Below, one piece after another: positions 33,477 through 43,100 of a stretch of DNA of 64,000 nucleotides. The notes under the pieces were generated by a model. It made no database searches. It was not told where the DNA came from and worked only from the letters and a program-made list of their open reading frames with translations. This DNA comes from Streptomyces lincolnensis. GTDB taxonomy: Bacteria; Actinomycetota; Actinomycetes; Streptomycetales; Streptomycetaceae. Both the position numbers and the translations under genes were made by a program. How positions within the stretch are numbered: the first letter of the stretch is position 1; each line of letters opens with the position of its first letter. Location: positions 124,001-188,000 of the forward strand of contig NZ_JAIHON010000014.1 of NCBI RefSeq assembly GCF_021173675.1, written 5' to 3'.

Positions 33477-34049
33477 GTGAACAAGAAGCTCGCGGCCGCA
33501 CTGTCCGGCGGTGCGGTACTGGTACTGGCGCTGTCCGGATGCAGCAGTGACGACAGCAGCGAAAAGCTGAACTCCTGGGCCAAGGACGTCTGCGACGCCG
33601 TACAGCCGCAGGCCAAGAAGATCGCGGCCGCCAACGCCGCGATCCAGAAGGAGACCTCGGACAACAGCACGCCGGACCAGGTCCAGAAGACCGACGCGCA
33701 GGCCTTCCAGGACATGTCGGACGCCTACAAGGCGATCGGGGCCGCCGTGACCAAGGCCGGGGCGCCGGACGTCGAGAACGGCGAGAAGAAGCAGCAGGAC
33801 GCGGTCAAGGAGCTCAACGGGCTGTCCACGTCGTACGCCTCCCTCAAGGCGCAGGTCGACAAGCTCGACACCAAGGACCAGGCGAAGTTCGCGGACGGCC
33901 TCAAGGACATCGCGACCTCGCTGGACAAGCTGAGCCAGACCGGGAACGACGCCCTGAAGACCCTGGAGGAGGGTGACGTCGGCAAGGCGATGGCCAAGCA
34001 GGAGAGCTGCAAGTCGGCCTCCTCCACGCCGTCGGCGACCACCGGCTGA
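33477..34049 (+). CDS. Small secreted lipoprotein
   Basis: 190 residues from GTG 33477 (VNKKLAAALSGG). The signal ends in the lipobox LALSGC. The mature part is an acidic/lysine helical protein (KTDAQAFQDMSDAYKAIG), probably a helical bundle or coiled coil on the outer face of the membrane. No catalytic motif. The same gene follows hppA in S. coelicolor (SCO3546). A GGAAGGGA site precedes the GTG at a loose spacing. The stop codon lies inside a 23-bp tandem repeat. Confidence 0.82.
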   Translation: MNKKLAAALSGGAVLVLALSGCSSDDSSEKLNSWAKDVCDAVQPQAKKIAAANAAIQKETSDNSTPDQVQKTDAQAFQDMSDAYKAIGAAVTKAGAPDVENGEKKQQDAVKELNGLSTSYASLKAQVDKLDTKDQAKFADGLKDIATSLDKLSQTGNDALKTLEEGDVGKAMAKQESCKSASSTPSATTG

Positions 34050-34104
34050 GGCGGCGCGCCTGCACCGGCTGAGGCGGCGCGCCTGCACCGGCTGAGGCGG
34101 CGCG
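34040..34104 (+). repeat. 23-bp tandem repeat over the lipoprotein stop codon
   Basis: The 23-mer starting CACCGGCTGAGGCGGCGCGC occurs twice perfectly (34040-34062, 34063-34085) and a third time for 19 bp. The first copy contains the TGA of the lipoprotein gene. Each unit has a GGCGCGCC-like palindrome. Confidence 0.9.
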
Positions 34105-34158
34105 GCTCCACCGTCCCGGGCCGGCCGGCGGGCCGAGCGCTCCGGCCGGTCCGCGGGT

Positions 34159-34164
34159 CACAAT
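34159..34164 (+). promoter_or_regulatory. Candidate -10 element of the methyltransferase gene (leaderless)
   Basis: CACAAT is 6 nt before the GTG at 34171. Confidence 0.4.
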
Positions 34165-34170
34165 GGGGGC

Positions 34171-35688
34171 GTGAGTGACACCGGCCTGCACGCCCTGCCC
34201 GCTTCCGACCGCCCCGACGTCAGCGCCCGGCTGAGGGACGCCCTGCTCGGGGCGTCCTTCACCGCCGACGGGCTGCTCGACCTCCTCGGCGCGCCCGCGT
34301 ACGCGGCGCTCGCCCGGAGCGAGACCGTGCCCGCGCTCCGGGCGACCCGCGGGGACACGCCGCTGGAGACGCTCGTACGGCTGTTCCTGCTGCAGCAGCC
34401 CGTGCCGCACGCGCGCGTGGCGGACGTTCTGCCGGTCGCCGCGTGCCTGGAGACCGGGTGGCTGGTTCCGGCCGGCGCCGACGAGGTGGCGGCGGCCGTG
34501 GACGTACGGCCGTACGGCGGACCCGGTGGCGAGGACTGGTTCATCGTGTCCGACCTGGGGTGCGCGGTCGGCGGCGCCGGCGGCATCGGCAGCCGCGACG
34601 AGGGCGTCGTCCTCGGCGTCGGCGGCGCCTCCACGACCCTGGCCGGCATCACCGTCCGTACGCCCGTCTCGGCCGCCCTCGACCTGGGCGCCGGCTCGGG
34701 GATCCAGGCGCTGCACGCCGCCCAGCACGCCACCCGGGTGACGGCGACCGACCTCAACCCGCGTGCCCTGCACATCACCGCGCTCACCCTGGCCCTGTCC
34801 GGCGCTCCCGCCGCCGACCTGCGCGAGGGCTCGCTGTTCGAGCCGGTCCGGGACGACGAGACGTACGACCTGATCGTGTCCAACCCGCCGTTCGTGATCT
34901 CGCCGGGTGCGCGGCTGACGTACCGGGACGGGGGCATGGGCGGGGACGATCTGTGCCGCTCGCTCGTTCAGGGGGCGGGGGAGCGACTGGTCGAAGGCGG
35001 GTTCGCGCAGTTCCTCGCCAACTGGCAGCACGTGGAAGGAGAGGACTGGCAGGACAGGCTCAGGTCCTGGGTGCCGCGCGGCTGCGACGCGTGGATCGTG
35101 CAGCGCGAGGTGCAGGACGTCACGCAGTACGCCGAGCTGTGGCTGCGGGACTCCGGCGACCACCGCGGTGACGTGAGCGAGTACCAGGCGCGCTACGACG
35201 CCTGGCTGGACGAGTTCGAGGCGCGCAAGGTGAAGGCGGTCGGCTTCGGCTGGATCACCCTGCGGAAGACCGGCGCCGCCGTGCCCTCCGTCACCGTGGA
35301 GGAGTGGCCGCATCCGGTCGAGCAGCCGCTCGGGGACGCGGTGCGGGCGCACTTCGAGCGCCTCGACTACCTGCGGGCGCACGACGACGCGTCGCTGCTC
35401 GAAGCGCACTTCAGGCTCGTTACCGAGGTCGTCCAGGAGCAGGTCGGGCTGCCCGGCGCCGAGGACCCGGAGCATGTGGTGCTGCGTCAGAACCGCGGGA
35501 TGCGCCGGGCCACCAAGGTGGACACCGTCGGCGCGGGCTTCGCGGGCGTGTGCGACGGCTCGCTGAGCGCCGGCCGCATTCTGGACGCGATCGCCCAACT
35601 GGTCGGCGAGGATCCGGTGCTGCTGCGGGACCGTACGCCGGCGCAGATCCGGCTGCTGGTGGAACAGGGGTTCATCGAGCCGGCGTGA
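34171..35688 (+). CDS. Class I SAM methyltransferase (NPPF type)
   Basis: 505 residues. The N-terminal 150 are a helical/winged-type region. The Rossmann domain has motif I DLGAGSGIQAL near residue 172, TDLNPRAL, and the catalytic DLIVSNPPFVIS near 232. NPPF marks N-methylation of a base or amide (RlmG/RsmC, HemK families). A C-terminal beta/alpha extension of about 170 residues follows. rRNA or protein glutamine are the likely substrates; the exact target cannot be told. The start is the GTG after a -10-like hexamer. Confidence 0.87.
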   Translation: MSDTGLHALPASDRPDVSARLRDALLGASFTADGLLDLLGAPAYAALARSETVPALRATRGDTPLETLVRLFLLQQPVPHARVADVLPVAACLETGWLVPAGADEVAAAVDVRPYGGPGGEDWFIVSDLGCAVGGAGGIGSRDEGVVLGVGGASTTLAGITVRTPVSAALDLGAGSGIQALHAAQHATRVTATDLNPRALHITALTLALSGAPAADLREGSLFEPVRDDETYDLIVSNPPFVISPGARLTYRDGGMGGDDLCRSLVQGAGERLVEGGFAQFLANWQHVEGEDWQDRLRSWVPRGCDAWIVQREVQDVTQYAELWLRDSGDHRGDVSEYQARYDAWLDEFEARKVKAVGFGWITLRKTGAAVPSVTVEEWPHPVEQPLGDAVRAHFERLDYLRAHDDASLLEAHFRLVTEVVQEQVGLPGAEDPEHVVLRQNRGMRRATKVDTVGAGFAGVCDGSLSAGRILDAIAQLVGEDPVLLRDRTPAQIRLLVEQGFIEPA

Positions 35689-35709
35689 CCTCGCCGAGGT
35701 GGGGGCAGG

Positions 35710-36373
35710 GTCGTCGACGGCCGGTACCGGCTGCCGCGGGCCCTGGGCGCGGGTGGCATGGGCCGGGTGCGGCTCGCGCATGGCCCGCGCATGACTCACG
35801 CATGACTCGCGCACGACGAGGAACTGGCCCGCGAAGTCGCGCTGAAGGAGATCGCGCTTCCGGACGGGGCGATGGACGCGGGCCAGCCCGCACACCGCGT
35901 CGCGCGTGCCCGCGCCCCCGCTCGCAGCGAGGCCCGGCACGCGGCACGGCTGCGCGGCCATCCGCATGGGGCGACGGTGCACGACGTGGAGGTGCACGAG
36001 CGGCTGCCGTGGATCGTCATGGAGTACGTCCCGGACGCGCTCGGCCTCCAGGTCGTCGTACGGCGTCCGGGGCCGCTGCCGCCGTCCGAGGTGGCGCGGA
36101 TCGGACTCGCCGTCCTCGACGCGCTCACGCCGGGACACCGCGTCGGCATCCTTCACCGGGATGTGAAACCGGCCAACATCCCTCCATTCCTCTGGCACCG
36201 GCCTCCTCGGGCGACCCCTGCGCGCGCGTGCTGCTCACCGACTACGGCATCGCACTGCGGCCCGAGTCCCACGAGCCCCGGCTCACCGCCACCGCCGGCA
36301 TCCTCGGCACGCCCGGTTCTGTCTCGTACTCGGCCGCCATGCCGCGACAGGCGGCGAAGCGGGCCGCTTCCGC
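35710..36373 (+). pseudogene. Decayed Ser/Thr protein kinase (Hanks type)
   Basis: Conceptual translation shows kinase pieces in order. VDGRYRLPRALGAGGMGRVR is the glycine loop, REVALKEIALPDG carries the VAIK-type lysine, PWIVMEYVPD is the hinge, ILHRDVKPANI is the catalytic loop, LLTDYGIAL replaces DFG, and GTPGSVSYSA is the activation-segment end. An in-frame TGA near 35785 sits in a small repeat expansion (GCATGACTC units). A frameshift between about 36180 and 36225 separates the catalytic loop from DYG. The C-lobe after the activation segment is missing. No full-length product is possible. Confidence 0.85.
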
Positions 36374-36403
36374 GACGCCGGCACGAATATGGGGGTGGGC
36401 CGG

Positions 36404-36540
36404 ATGAGCGTCGGCGACTGCTGGGACTACGAGGAGGCGCCCCCGGACATGAGCTACGAGAAGGGCTTCACCAAGGCCGTATGCACCATGAGATGCACCG
36501 TGAGCCGGGCCGACAACGGTAGGACGACCGGAAATACACG
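36404..36540 (+). pseudogene. Remnant of a DUF4190/septum-formation-like domain
   Basis: MSVGDCWDYEEAPPDMSYEK then GFTKAVCTMRCTVSRA recalls the GDC...VPCxxPHD pattern of DUF4190/septum-formation domains that follow some actinobacterial kinases or membrane proteins. The His-Asp end is lost and the frame then becomes nonsense. It is probably a fragment left with the kinase remnant. Confidence 0.4.
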
Positions 36541-36723
36541 TGCGCCCGGCTCGGTCCGAGGCGCCTCTGGCCGAGCCGCGCGGGATGCTCCCGGGGCGGA
36601 ACGGGGGAGTCCGCGACCTTGTCGATCCCCCGTTCACCCAGGGTTCTCCTGGGCGCCGCCCACGCGTGTCAGCCTCCACGCACTGGACACTCGCGGTCGG
36701 AGAGCGAAGGGGCGGCACAGGCC

Positions 36724-36921
36724 ATGGAGAGCGGACCGGCGATCTTCGCGGGCGTGGTGTTCTCCCTGTTCGGGGGCGGCCTGCTGGTGTGGACGGTGAT
36801 CCGTGTACGACACCGCCAACCGGTGGCCCTCGGTGTGAGCCCTGTCGCATCCGCGACCCTCGCGACCCTCTTCGCGCTGCTCGCCCTCGCCCTCGGAACG
36901 TGGTGCTTCAGCCGCCTGTGA
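36724..36921 (+). CDS. Small two-helix membrane protein
   Basis: 65 residues, MESGPAIFAGVVFSLFGGGL and onward. Two hydrophobic helices (about residues 6-26 and 42-62) are joined by a basic loop RVRHRQP. A GGGGCGG site lies upstream. The longer in-frame start at 36619 is low-complexity and was rejected. No function is known; it lies just before topA. Confidence 0.65.
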   Translation: MESGPAIFAGVVFSLFGGGLLVWTVIRVRHRQPVALGVSPVASATLATLFALLALALGTWCFSRL

Positions 36922-37071
36922 AACCCCCTACGGGGGTCACGGCGAGGCGGACGCGCCGGTAACTGGGAGATCACCCTCCGGATGGGCGCGAAAAGGCCGG
37001 TGGGTACTCCGGGCGGCAGGAATGGCGGTAGTCGGGTTACCGTTCGAGTGGCCGTTGCGGGCTTTTCCCGT

Positions 37072-37077
37072 TTGACA
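37072..37077 (+). promoter_or_regulatory. Candidate -35 element of topA
   Basis: TTGACA, a perfect -35, lies 105 bp before the topA start. A good -10 at 17-18 bp is not obvious (TCACAC at 37096); TACCGT (37091-37096) is too close at 13 bp. S. coelicolor topA has supercoiling-sensitive promoters, where unusual spacing would be plausible. Confidence 0.4.
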
Positions 37078-37181
37078 CGGGGGCGGGATGTACCGTCACA
37101 CTCCGCAGCGTCAGCATGACCCGACCCCGGGATCCAAGGCCTGGGGAGAGATCCCAGCGTCGACCGGAGAGAAGAGCGAAG

Positions 37182-40034
37182 TTGTCCCCGACCAGCGAGA
37201 CCGCACAGGGCGGCCGCCGACTCGTCATCGTCGAGTCGCCTGCCAAGGCGAAGACGATCAAGGGCTATCTCGGCCCCGGATACGTCGTCGAGGCGAGCGT
37301 CGGGCACATCCGCGACCTCCCCAACGGCGCCGCCGAGGTACCCGAGAAGTACACCGGCGAGGTCCGTCGCCTCGGTGTGGACGTCGAACACGACTTCCAG
37401 CCGATCTATGTCGTCAACGCTGACAAGCGGGCCCAGGTCAAGAAGCTCAAGGACCTGCTGCGCGACTCCGACGAGCTCTTCCTCGCCACCGATGAGGACC
37501 GCGAGGGCGAGGCCATCGCATGGCACCTCCTGGAGGTGCTCAAGCCCAAGGTCCCGGTCAAGCGGATGGTCTTCCACGAGATCACCAAGGACGCGATCCG
37601 CGAGGCCGTCGCCAACCCGCGCGACCTCAACCAGCGCATGGTCGACGCCCAGGAGACCCGCCGTATCCTCGACCGCCTCTACGGCTACGAGGTCTCGCCG
37701 GTCCTGTGGAAGAAGGTCATGCCGCGGCTGTCCGCGGGCCGTGTCCAGTCCGTCGCCACCCGGCTCGTCGTGGAGCGGGAACGCGACCGCATCGCGTTTC
37801 GTTCCGCCGAGTACTGGGACCTGACGGGCACCTTCGCGACCGGCCGCGCGGGGGACCCCTCGGACCCGTCGTCGCTGATCGCCCGCCTCCAGAGCGTCGA
37901 CGGCAGGCGCGTCGCGCAGGGCCGCGACTTCGACTCCCTGGGACAGCTCAAGAGCGCGAACACCCTCCACCTCGACGAGGCGAACGCCCGCGCCCTGGCC
38001 GCCGCCCTGGAGCAGACGCGGTTCGCGGTCCGCTCGGTCGAGTCCAAGCCGTACCGCCGCTCGCCGTACGCCCCGTTCCGTACGACGACCCTCCAGCAGG
38101 AGGCCAGCCGCAAGCTCGGCTTCGGCGCGAAGGCGACCATGCAGGTCGCCCAGAAGCTGTACGAGAACGGCTACATCACGTACATGCGTACCGACTCCAC
38201 GACGCTCAGCGACACCGCCGTCGCCGCCGCTCGTGCCCAGGTCACGCAGTTGTACGGCGCCGACTACCTGCCCTCCTCCCCGCGTACCTACGCCGGGAAG
38301 GTGAAGAACGCGCAGGAGGCGCACGAGGCGATCCGCCCCTCGGGTGATCGTTTCCGCACGCCCGCCGAGACCGGCCTGACCGGCGACCAGTTCCGGCTCT
38401 ACGAGCTGATCTGGAAGCGGACCGTCGCCTCGCAGATGAAGGACGCGACCGGCAACTCCGTGACGGTGAAGATCGGCGGCACCGCCGCCGACGGCCGGGA
38501 CGTCGAGTTCAGCGCCTCCGGCAAGACGATCACCTTCCACGGCTTCCTCAAGGCGTACGTCGAGGGCGCCGACGACCCGAACGCCGAGCTGGACGACCGC
38601 GAGCGCAGGCTGCCCCAGGTCAGCGAGGGCGACGCGCTGTCCGCCGAGGAGATCACGGTCGACGGGCACGCCACCAAGCCCCCGGCCCGCTACACCGAGG
38701 CCAGCCTGGTCAAAGAGCTCGAAGAGCGCGAGATCGGCCGCCCGTCGACGTACGCGTCGATCATCGGCACGATCCTCGACCGCGGCTACGTCTTCAAGAA
38801 GGGCACCGCCCTGGTGCCGTCCTTCCTGTCCTTCGCCGTGGTCAACCTCCTGGAGAAGCACTTCGGCCGGCTCGTCGACTACGACTTCACGGCCAGGATG
38901 GAGGACGACCTCGACCGCATCGCCCGCGGCGAGGCGCAGGCCGTGCCGTGGCTGAGGCGGTTCTACTTCGGCGAGACCGTGCCCGACAGCGGCTTCGCCG
39001 CGGGAGGCAGCGGCGCGGCCGAGGCCGGCAACGGCGACGGGGACCACCTCGGTGGCCTCAAGGAGCTGGTGACCGACCTGGGCGCGATCGACGCCCGCGA
39101 GGTCTCGTCGTTCCCGGTGGGCAGTGGCATCGTGCTGCGGGTCGGGCGCTACGGCCCCTACATCGAGCGCGGCGAGAAGGACTCCGAGAACCACCAGCGG
39201 GCCGACGTGCCCGAGGACCTGGCCCCGGACGAGCTCTCCGTCGAGTTCGCGGAGGAACTGCTCGCCAAGCCGAGCGGCGACTTCGAGCTGGGTGCGGACC
39301 CGGTCACCGGCCACCAGATCATCGCCCGGGACGGCCGTTACGGCCCGTACGTCACCGAGGTGCTCCCCGAGGGCACCCCGAAGACCGGCAAGAACGCCGT
39401 GAAGCCGCGTACGGCCTCGCTGTTCAAGTCGATGTCGCTGGACACGGTGACGCTCGAGGACGCGCTCAAGCTGATGTCGCTGCCGCGTGTGGTCGGCGCC
39501 GACGCCGAGGGCCAGGAGATCACCGCGCAGAACGGGCGGTACGGGCCGTACCTGAAGAAGGGCACGGACTCGCGCTCCCTCCAGGCCGAGGAGCAGCTCT
39601 TCACGATCACCCTCGAAGAGGCGCTGGCGATCTACGCCCAGCCCAAGCAGCGCGGCCGGGCCGCCGCCAAGCCGCCGCTGAAGGAACTGGGCGTGGACCC
39701 GGTCAGCGAGAAGCCCGTGGTGGTCAAGGACGGTCGTTTCGGGCCGTATGTGACCGACGGGGAGACCAACGCGACCCTGCGCTCGGGCGACAGCGTCGAG
39801 GAGATCACCCCGGAGCGCGGCTTCGAACTGCTCGCCGAGAAGCGGGCGAAGGGCCCCGCCAAGAAGACGGCGAAGAAGGCGCCCGCGAAGAAGGCCCCGG
39901 CCAAGAAGGCGACGGCCGCCAAGAAGACCGCGGCGAAGAAGACTACGGCCGCGAAGACGACCGCGAAGAAGACGACGGCGAAGAAGACCACCGCCAAGAA
40001 GGCGACGGCTTCGAAGACGGCGTCCGAGGACTGA
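37182..40034 (+). CDS. topA: DNA topoisomerase I with lysine-repeat tail
   Basis: 950 residues from a TTG at 37182 (LSPTSETAQGGRRLVIVESP); an upstream ATG at 37116 gives only a basic lead-in. The TOPRIM domain has IVESPAKAKTI and DEDREGE. The catalytic tyrosine is in YITYMRTDS near residue 334. There are no zinc-ribbon cysteines; instead the C-terminus carries several repeat modules (GRYGPYV) and a tail of about 60 residues of KKA/KKT repeats. In Streptomyces this tail is reported to raise processivity. It is a type IA enzyme that relaxes negative supercoils. Confidence 0.97.
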   Translation: MSPTSETAQGGRRLVIVESPAKAKTIKGYLGPGYVVEASVGHIRDLPNGAAEVPEKYTGEVRRLGVDVEHDFQPIYVVNADKRAQVKKLKDLLRDSDELFLATDEDREGEAIAWHLLEVLKPKVPVKRMVFHEITKDAIREAVANPRDLNQRMVDAQETRRILDRLYGYEVSPVLWKKVMPRLSAGRVQSVATRLVVERERDRIAFRSAEYWDLTGTFATGRAGDPSDPSSLIARLQSVDGRRVAQGRDFDSLGQLKSANTLHLDEANARALAAALEQTRFAVRSVESKPYRRSPYAPFRTTTLQQEASRKLGFGAKATMQVAQKLYENGYITYMRTDSTTLSDTAVAAARAQVTQLYGADYLPSSPRTYAGKVKNAQEAHEAIRPSGDRFRTPAETGLTGDQFRLYELIWKRTVASQMKDATGNSVTVKIGGTAADGRDVEFSASGKTITFHGFLKAYVEGADDPNAELDDRERRLPQVSEGDALSAEEITVDGHATKPPARYTEASLVKELEEREIGRPSTYASIIGTILDRGYVFKKGTALVPSFLSFAVVNLLEKHFGRLVDYDFTARMEDDLDRIARGEAQAVPWLRRFYFGETVPDSGFAAGGSGAAEAGNGDGDHLGGLKELVTDLGAIDAREVSSFPVGSGIVLRVGRYGPYIERGEKDSENHQRADVPEDLAPDELSVEFAEELLAKPSGDFELGADPVTGHQIIARDGRYGPYVTEVLPEGTPKTGKNAVKPRTASLFKSMSLDTVTLEDALKLMSLPRVVGADAEGQEITAQNGRYGPYLKKGTDSRSLQAEEQLFTITLEEALAIYAQPKQRGRAAAKPPLKELGVDPVSEKPVVVKDGRFGPYVTDGETNATLRSGDSVEEITPERGFELLAEKRAKGPAKKTAKKAPAKKAPAKKATAAKKTAAKKTTAAKTTAKKTTAKKTTAKKATASKTASED

Positions 40035-40074
40035 GCCGAGCCCTCTTCCATCACGCAGGCTTCGCGAAACGAAC

Positions 40075-40101
40075 GCCCCGGCATCACTTTGGTGTCGGGG
40101 C
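40075..40101 (+). terminator. Terminator of topA
   Basis: GCCCCGGCATCA pairs with TGGTGTCGGGGC across a CTT loop (12 bp including two G-U pairs), 40 bp past the stop. Confidence 0.75.
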
Positions 40102-40146
40102 GTGCGCACGTTCGGACGGGCGCTCCAGGCTGTCGGTGGCTCCCGA

Positions 40147-40152
40147 TAGGCT
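40147..40152 (+). promoter_or_regulatory. -10 element of the thymidylate kinase fusion (leaderless)
   Basis: TAGGCT is 6 nt before the ATG at 40159, the same hexamer and spacing as at nth. Confidence 0.5.
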
Positions 40153-40158
40153 GAAAGC

Positions 40159-43100
40159 ATGACCCCAGCCGAGCAGCCAACGGCCCCTCACCCGGCCCCC
40201 GACGACGCCCTGGTCGCGGACTCCCGCGAGCGCGCCGTCCGCGCCCTGCTGCGCCGACCGCAGCTGAAACGGCTGTGGAGCGCCCAACTCGTGGGCGGTA
40301 TCGGCGACACGCTCGCCCTTCTGGTGCTGGTCGTGCTCGCCCTCCAGGCGGCGATCGCCGAGGGCTCGTTCGGCGGTGGGTACCGGGGCGTGGCGTTCGC
40401 AGTGGCGACCGTTTTCGGTGTGCGCATCCTGGCGACGCTGCTCTTCGGCGCGGTGCTGCTCGGCCCGCTGACATCGCTCACCTCCCAGGAGGGCCCCCTC
40501 GACCGCCGCTGGACCATGGTCGGCGCGGACGGACTGCGGGTCGTGGTGCTGATCGTGGCGCCCCTGTGGATCGACTGGACGCCCCAGGACGCGTTGGCGA
40601 TCGTGCTGGTCACCGCCTTCGTGACCGGGGTCGCCGAGCGTTTCTGGACGGTGTGCCGGGAGAGCGCGGCGCCCGCGCTGCTGCCCGCCCCGCCGCCGGA
40701 GGGCGCGACGGTACGACCGCTGCCGGACCACATGGACGCGCTGCGCCGCCTGTCGCTGCGGACCGGCTTCGTGGCGATCCCGCTCGCCGCCGCCGTCCTG
40801 GTCGCCGCGGGTCTGCTCAACAACCTGCTGGGCTCCGGGATCGCCTGGTTCGCCCAGCACCAGGCGGCCCTCGGCTCGTACGTCGCGGCCGGGCTGTTCG
40901 CCGCGTCCCTGTCGGTGCTGACCTTCCTGGAACTGCCCGACACCCGCACCCCGCGCGCGCGTTCGCCGCTGGAAGGGCTGCGTCGGCCCCGGAGCGGCAC
41001 GGGTGCCGACAAGGGCCGTACCGGCGCCATGCCGCTGCTGGTGCTCTCCGGCGCGGCCGTCGCCGGGGCGGTGGCGGCCGCGGTCGCCGCGGCCGTGCTG
41101 CACGCCAAGGACCTGGGCGGCGGGCCGGTGCTGTACGGCCTGCTGGTGGGCGCGCTGACCGGCGGAGTCGTCGTCGGCATCCGTACCGCGCCGGGGATCC
41201 TGCCGACGCTGTCGCGGCGCCGGCTGCTGGCGCTGGCGATCGCCTTCACCGGTGTCGCGCTGCTGGCCGCGGGCCTCGTCCCGGACGTCACCAGCGTCGT
41301 GCTGATCCTCGCCCTCGCGGGCGCCGGCGCGGGCGTGGCCGCCAACACCGGGCACACGCTGCTGGACCAGGAGGCCGAGGAGTTCCGGCGGGCGCGGACC
41401 ACCGAGCACCTGCACGCCGTCGTACGCGTGTGCGTGGCGCTCGGCGCGGTGATCGCGCCCGTGGTGGCGGCGGCGATCGGCCCGCACCGCCTGGACAACG
41501 GCAAGTTCGTGTTCGCCCACGGCGGCGCCGCCTTCACGCTGATGCTGGTGGGCGCGCTGCTGCTGCCGGTGGCCGCGCTGGTGCTGGCCAAGATCGACGA
41601 CCGCTCCGGCGTACCGCTGCGCAGCGACCTCAAGGACGCGCTGCTCGGCGGGGACGACCCGGAGACGGTGCCCGCGTCGAACGGCTTCTTCATCGCCCTG
41701 GAGGGCGGCGACGGGGCCGGGAAGTCCACCCAGGCCGAGGCGCTCGCCGAGTGGATCCGCGCCAAGGGACACGAGGTCGTCGTCACCCGCGAGCCCGGGG
41801 CAACCCCCGTGGGCAAGCGGCTGCGGTCGATCCTGCTGGACGTGTCGAGCGCCGGACTGTCGCACCGGGCGGAGGCCCTGCTGTACGCGGCGGACCGCGC
41901 GGAGCACGTGGACACGGTGGTGCGGCCCGCGCTGGAGCGCGGCGCGGTGGTCGTCTCGGACCGTTACATCGACTCCTCGGTCGCCTACCAGGGGGCGGGC
42001 CGCGACCTGTCCCCGACCGAGATCGCCCGCATCAACCGATGGGCGACGAACGGCCTCGTGCCGCACCTGACCGTGCTGCTCGACGTCTCGCCGGAGATCG
42101 CGCGCGAGCGGTTCACCGAGGCGCCGGACCGCCTGGAGTCGGAGCCGGCCGAGTTCCACGCGCGCGTGCGGTCCGGCTTCCTCGCGCTCGCCGCCGCCGA
42201 CCCCAGCCGGTACCTGGTGGTGGACGCGGGCCAGGAGCCCGAGGCCGTCACCACCGTCGTACGGCATCGGCTCGACCAGATGCTGCCGCTGTCCGAGGCC
42301 GAGATCCAGGCCCAGGAGGAGGCGCGCCGCAAGGCCGAGGAAGAGGCCCGGCGCAAGGCCGAGGAGGAGGCGCGCCGCAAGGCTGAGGAGGAGCGCCTGG
42401 AGCGTGAGCGCCAGGAGCAGCTCGCCCGGCTGCGTGCCGAGGAGGAGGAGCGCAAGCAGCGCGAGCTGGAGGAGGCGCAGCGCCGCGAGGCCGAACGGCA
42501 GGCCGAGGAGGCCCGGCTGCGCGCCGAGGAAGCGCGTCGACGGGCCGAGGAGGAGCAGGCCCGGCTCCTCGCCGAGGAGAAGGCGCGGGCCGAGGAGGAG
42601 GCACGTCGGCAGGCCGAGGCGGACCGGCTCCGCAAGCAGGCCGAGGAGGAGGCCCGGCTGCGCGCCGAGGCCGAGGCGCGGCGCCTGGAGAAGCAGCGCA
42701 AGGCCGAGCAGGCGCTGATGCGTGCCGAGGAGGCACGGCGCCTCGCCGAGCAGGCGGCGGCCGCGGCCGAGGCGGGCCCCGAGCCCGGACCCGGATCCAC
42801 GGCCGCGGGAACCGCGACGGAAGCGATGACCGTGCCCACGCCGGTGGTGACACCGACGAACGCGTCGGGCGGGCCGGTGGACGAGACGGCGGTGCTGCCT
42901 CGGGTGCGGGACGAGCGGGCGGAGGGGGCCGACGGCCGTTCGGCGGGTGCTTCTTCCGAGGGTGCTTCTTCTGAGGGTGCTTCTTCCGAGGGTGCCGCTC
43001 CGGGCGGGTCGGACGCCGAGGTGACGGCCGAGTTGCCGCAGCCGCCTGTGCCGCCGCAGCCGCCGGTTCCGCCGGGCGCCGCGGATGAGACGGCGGTGCT

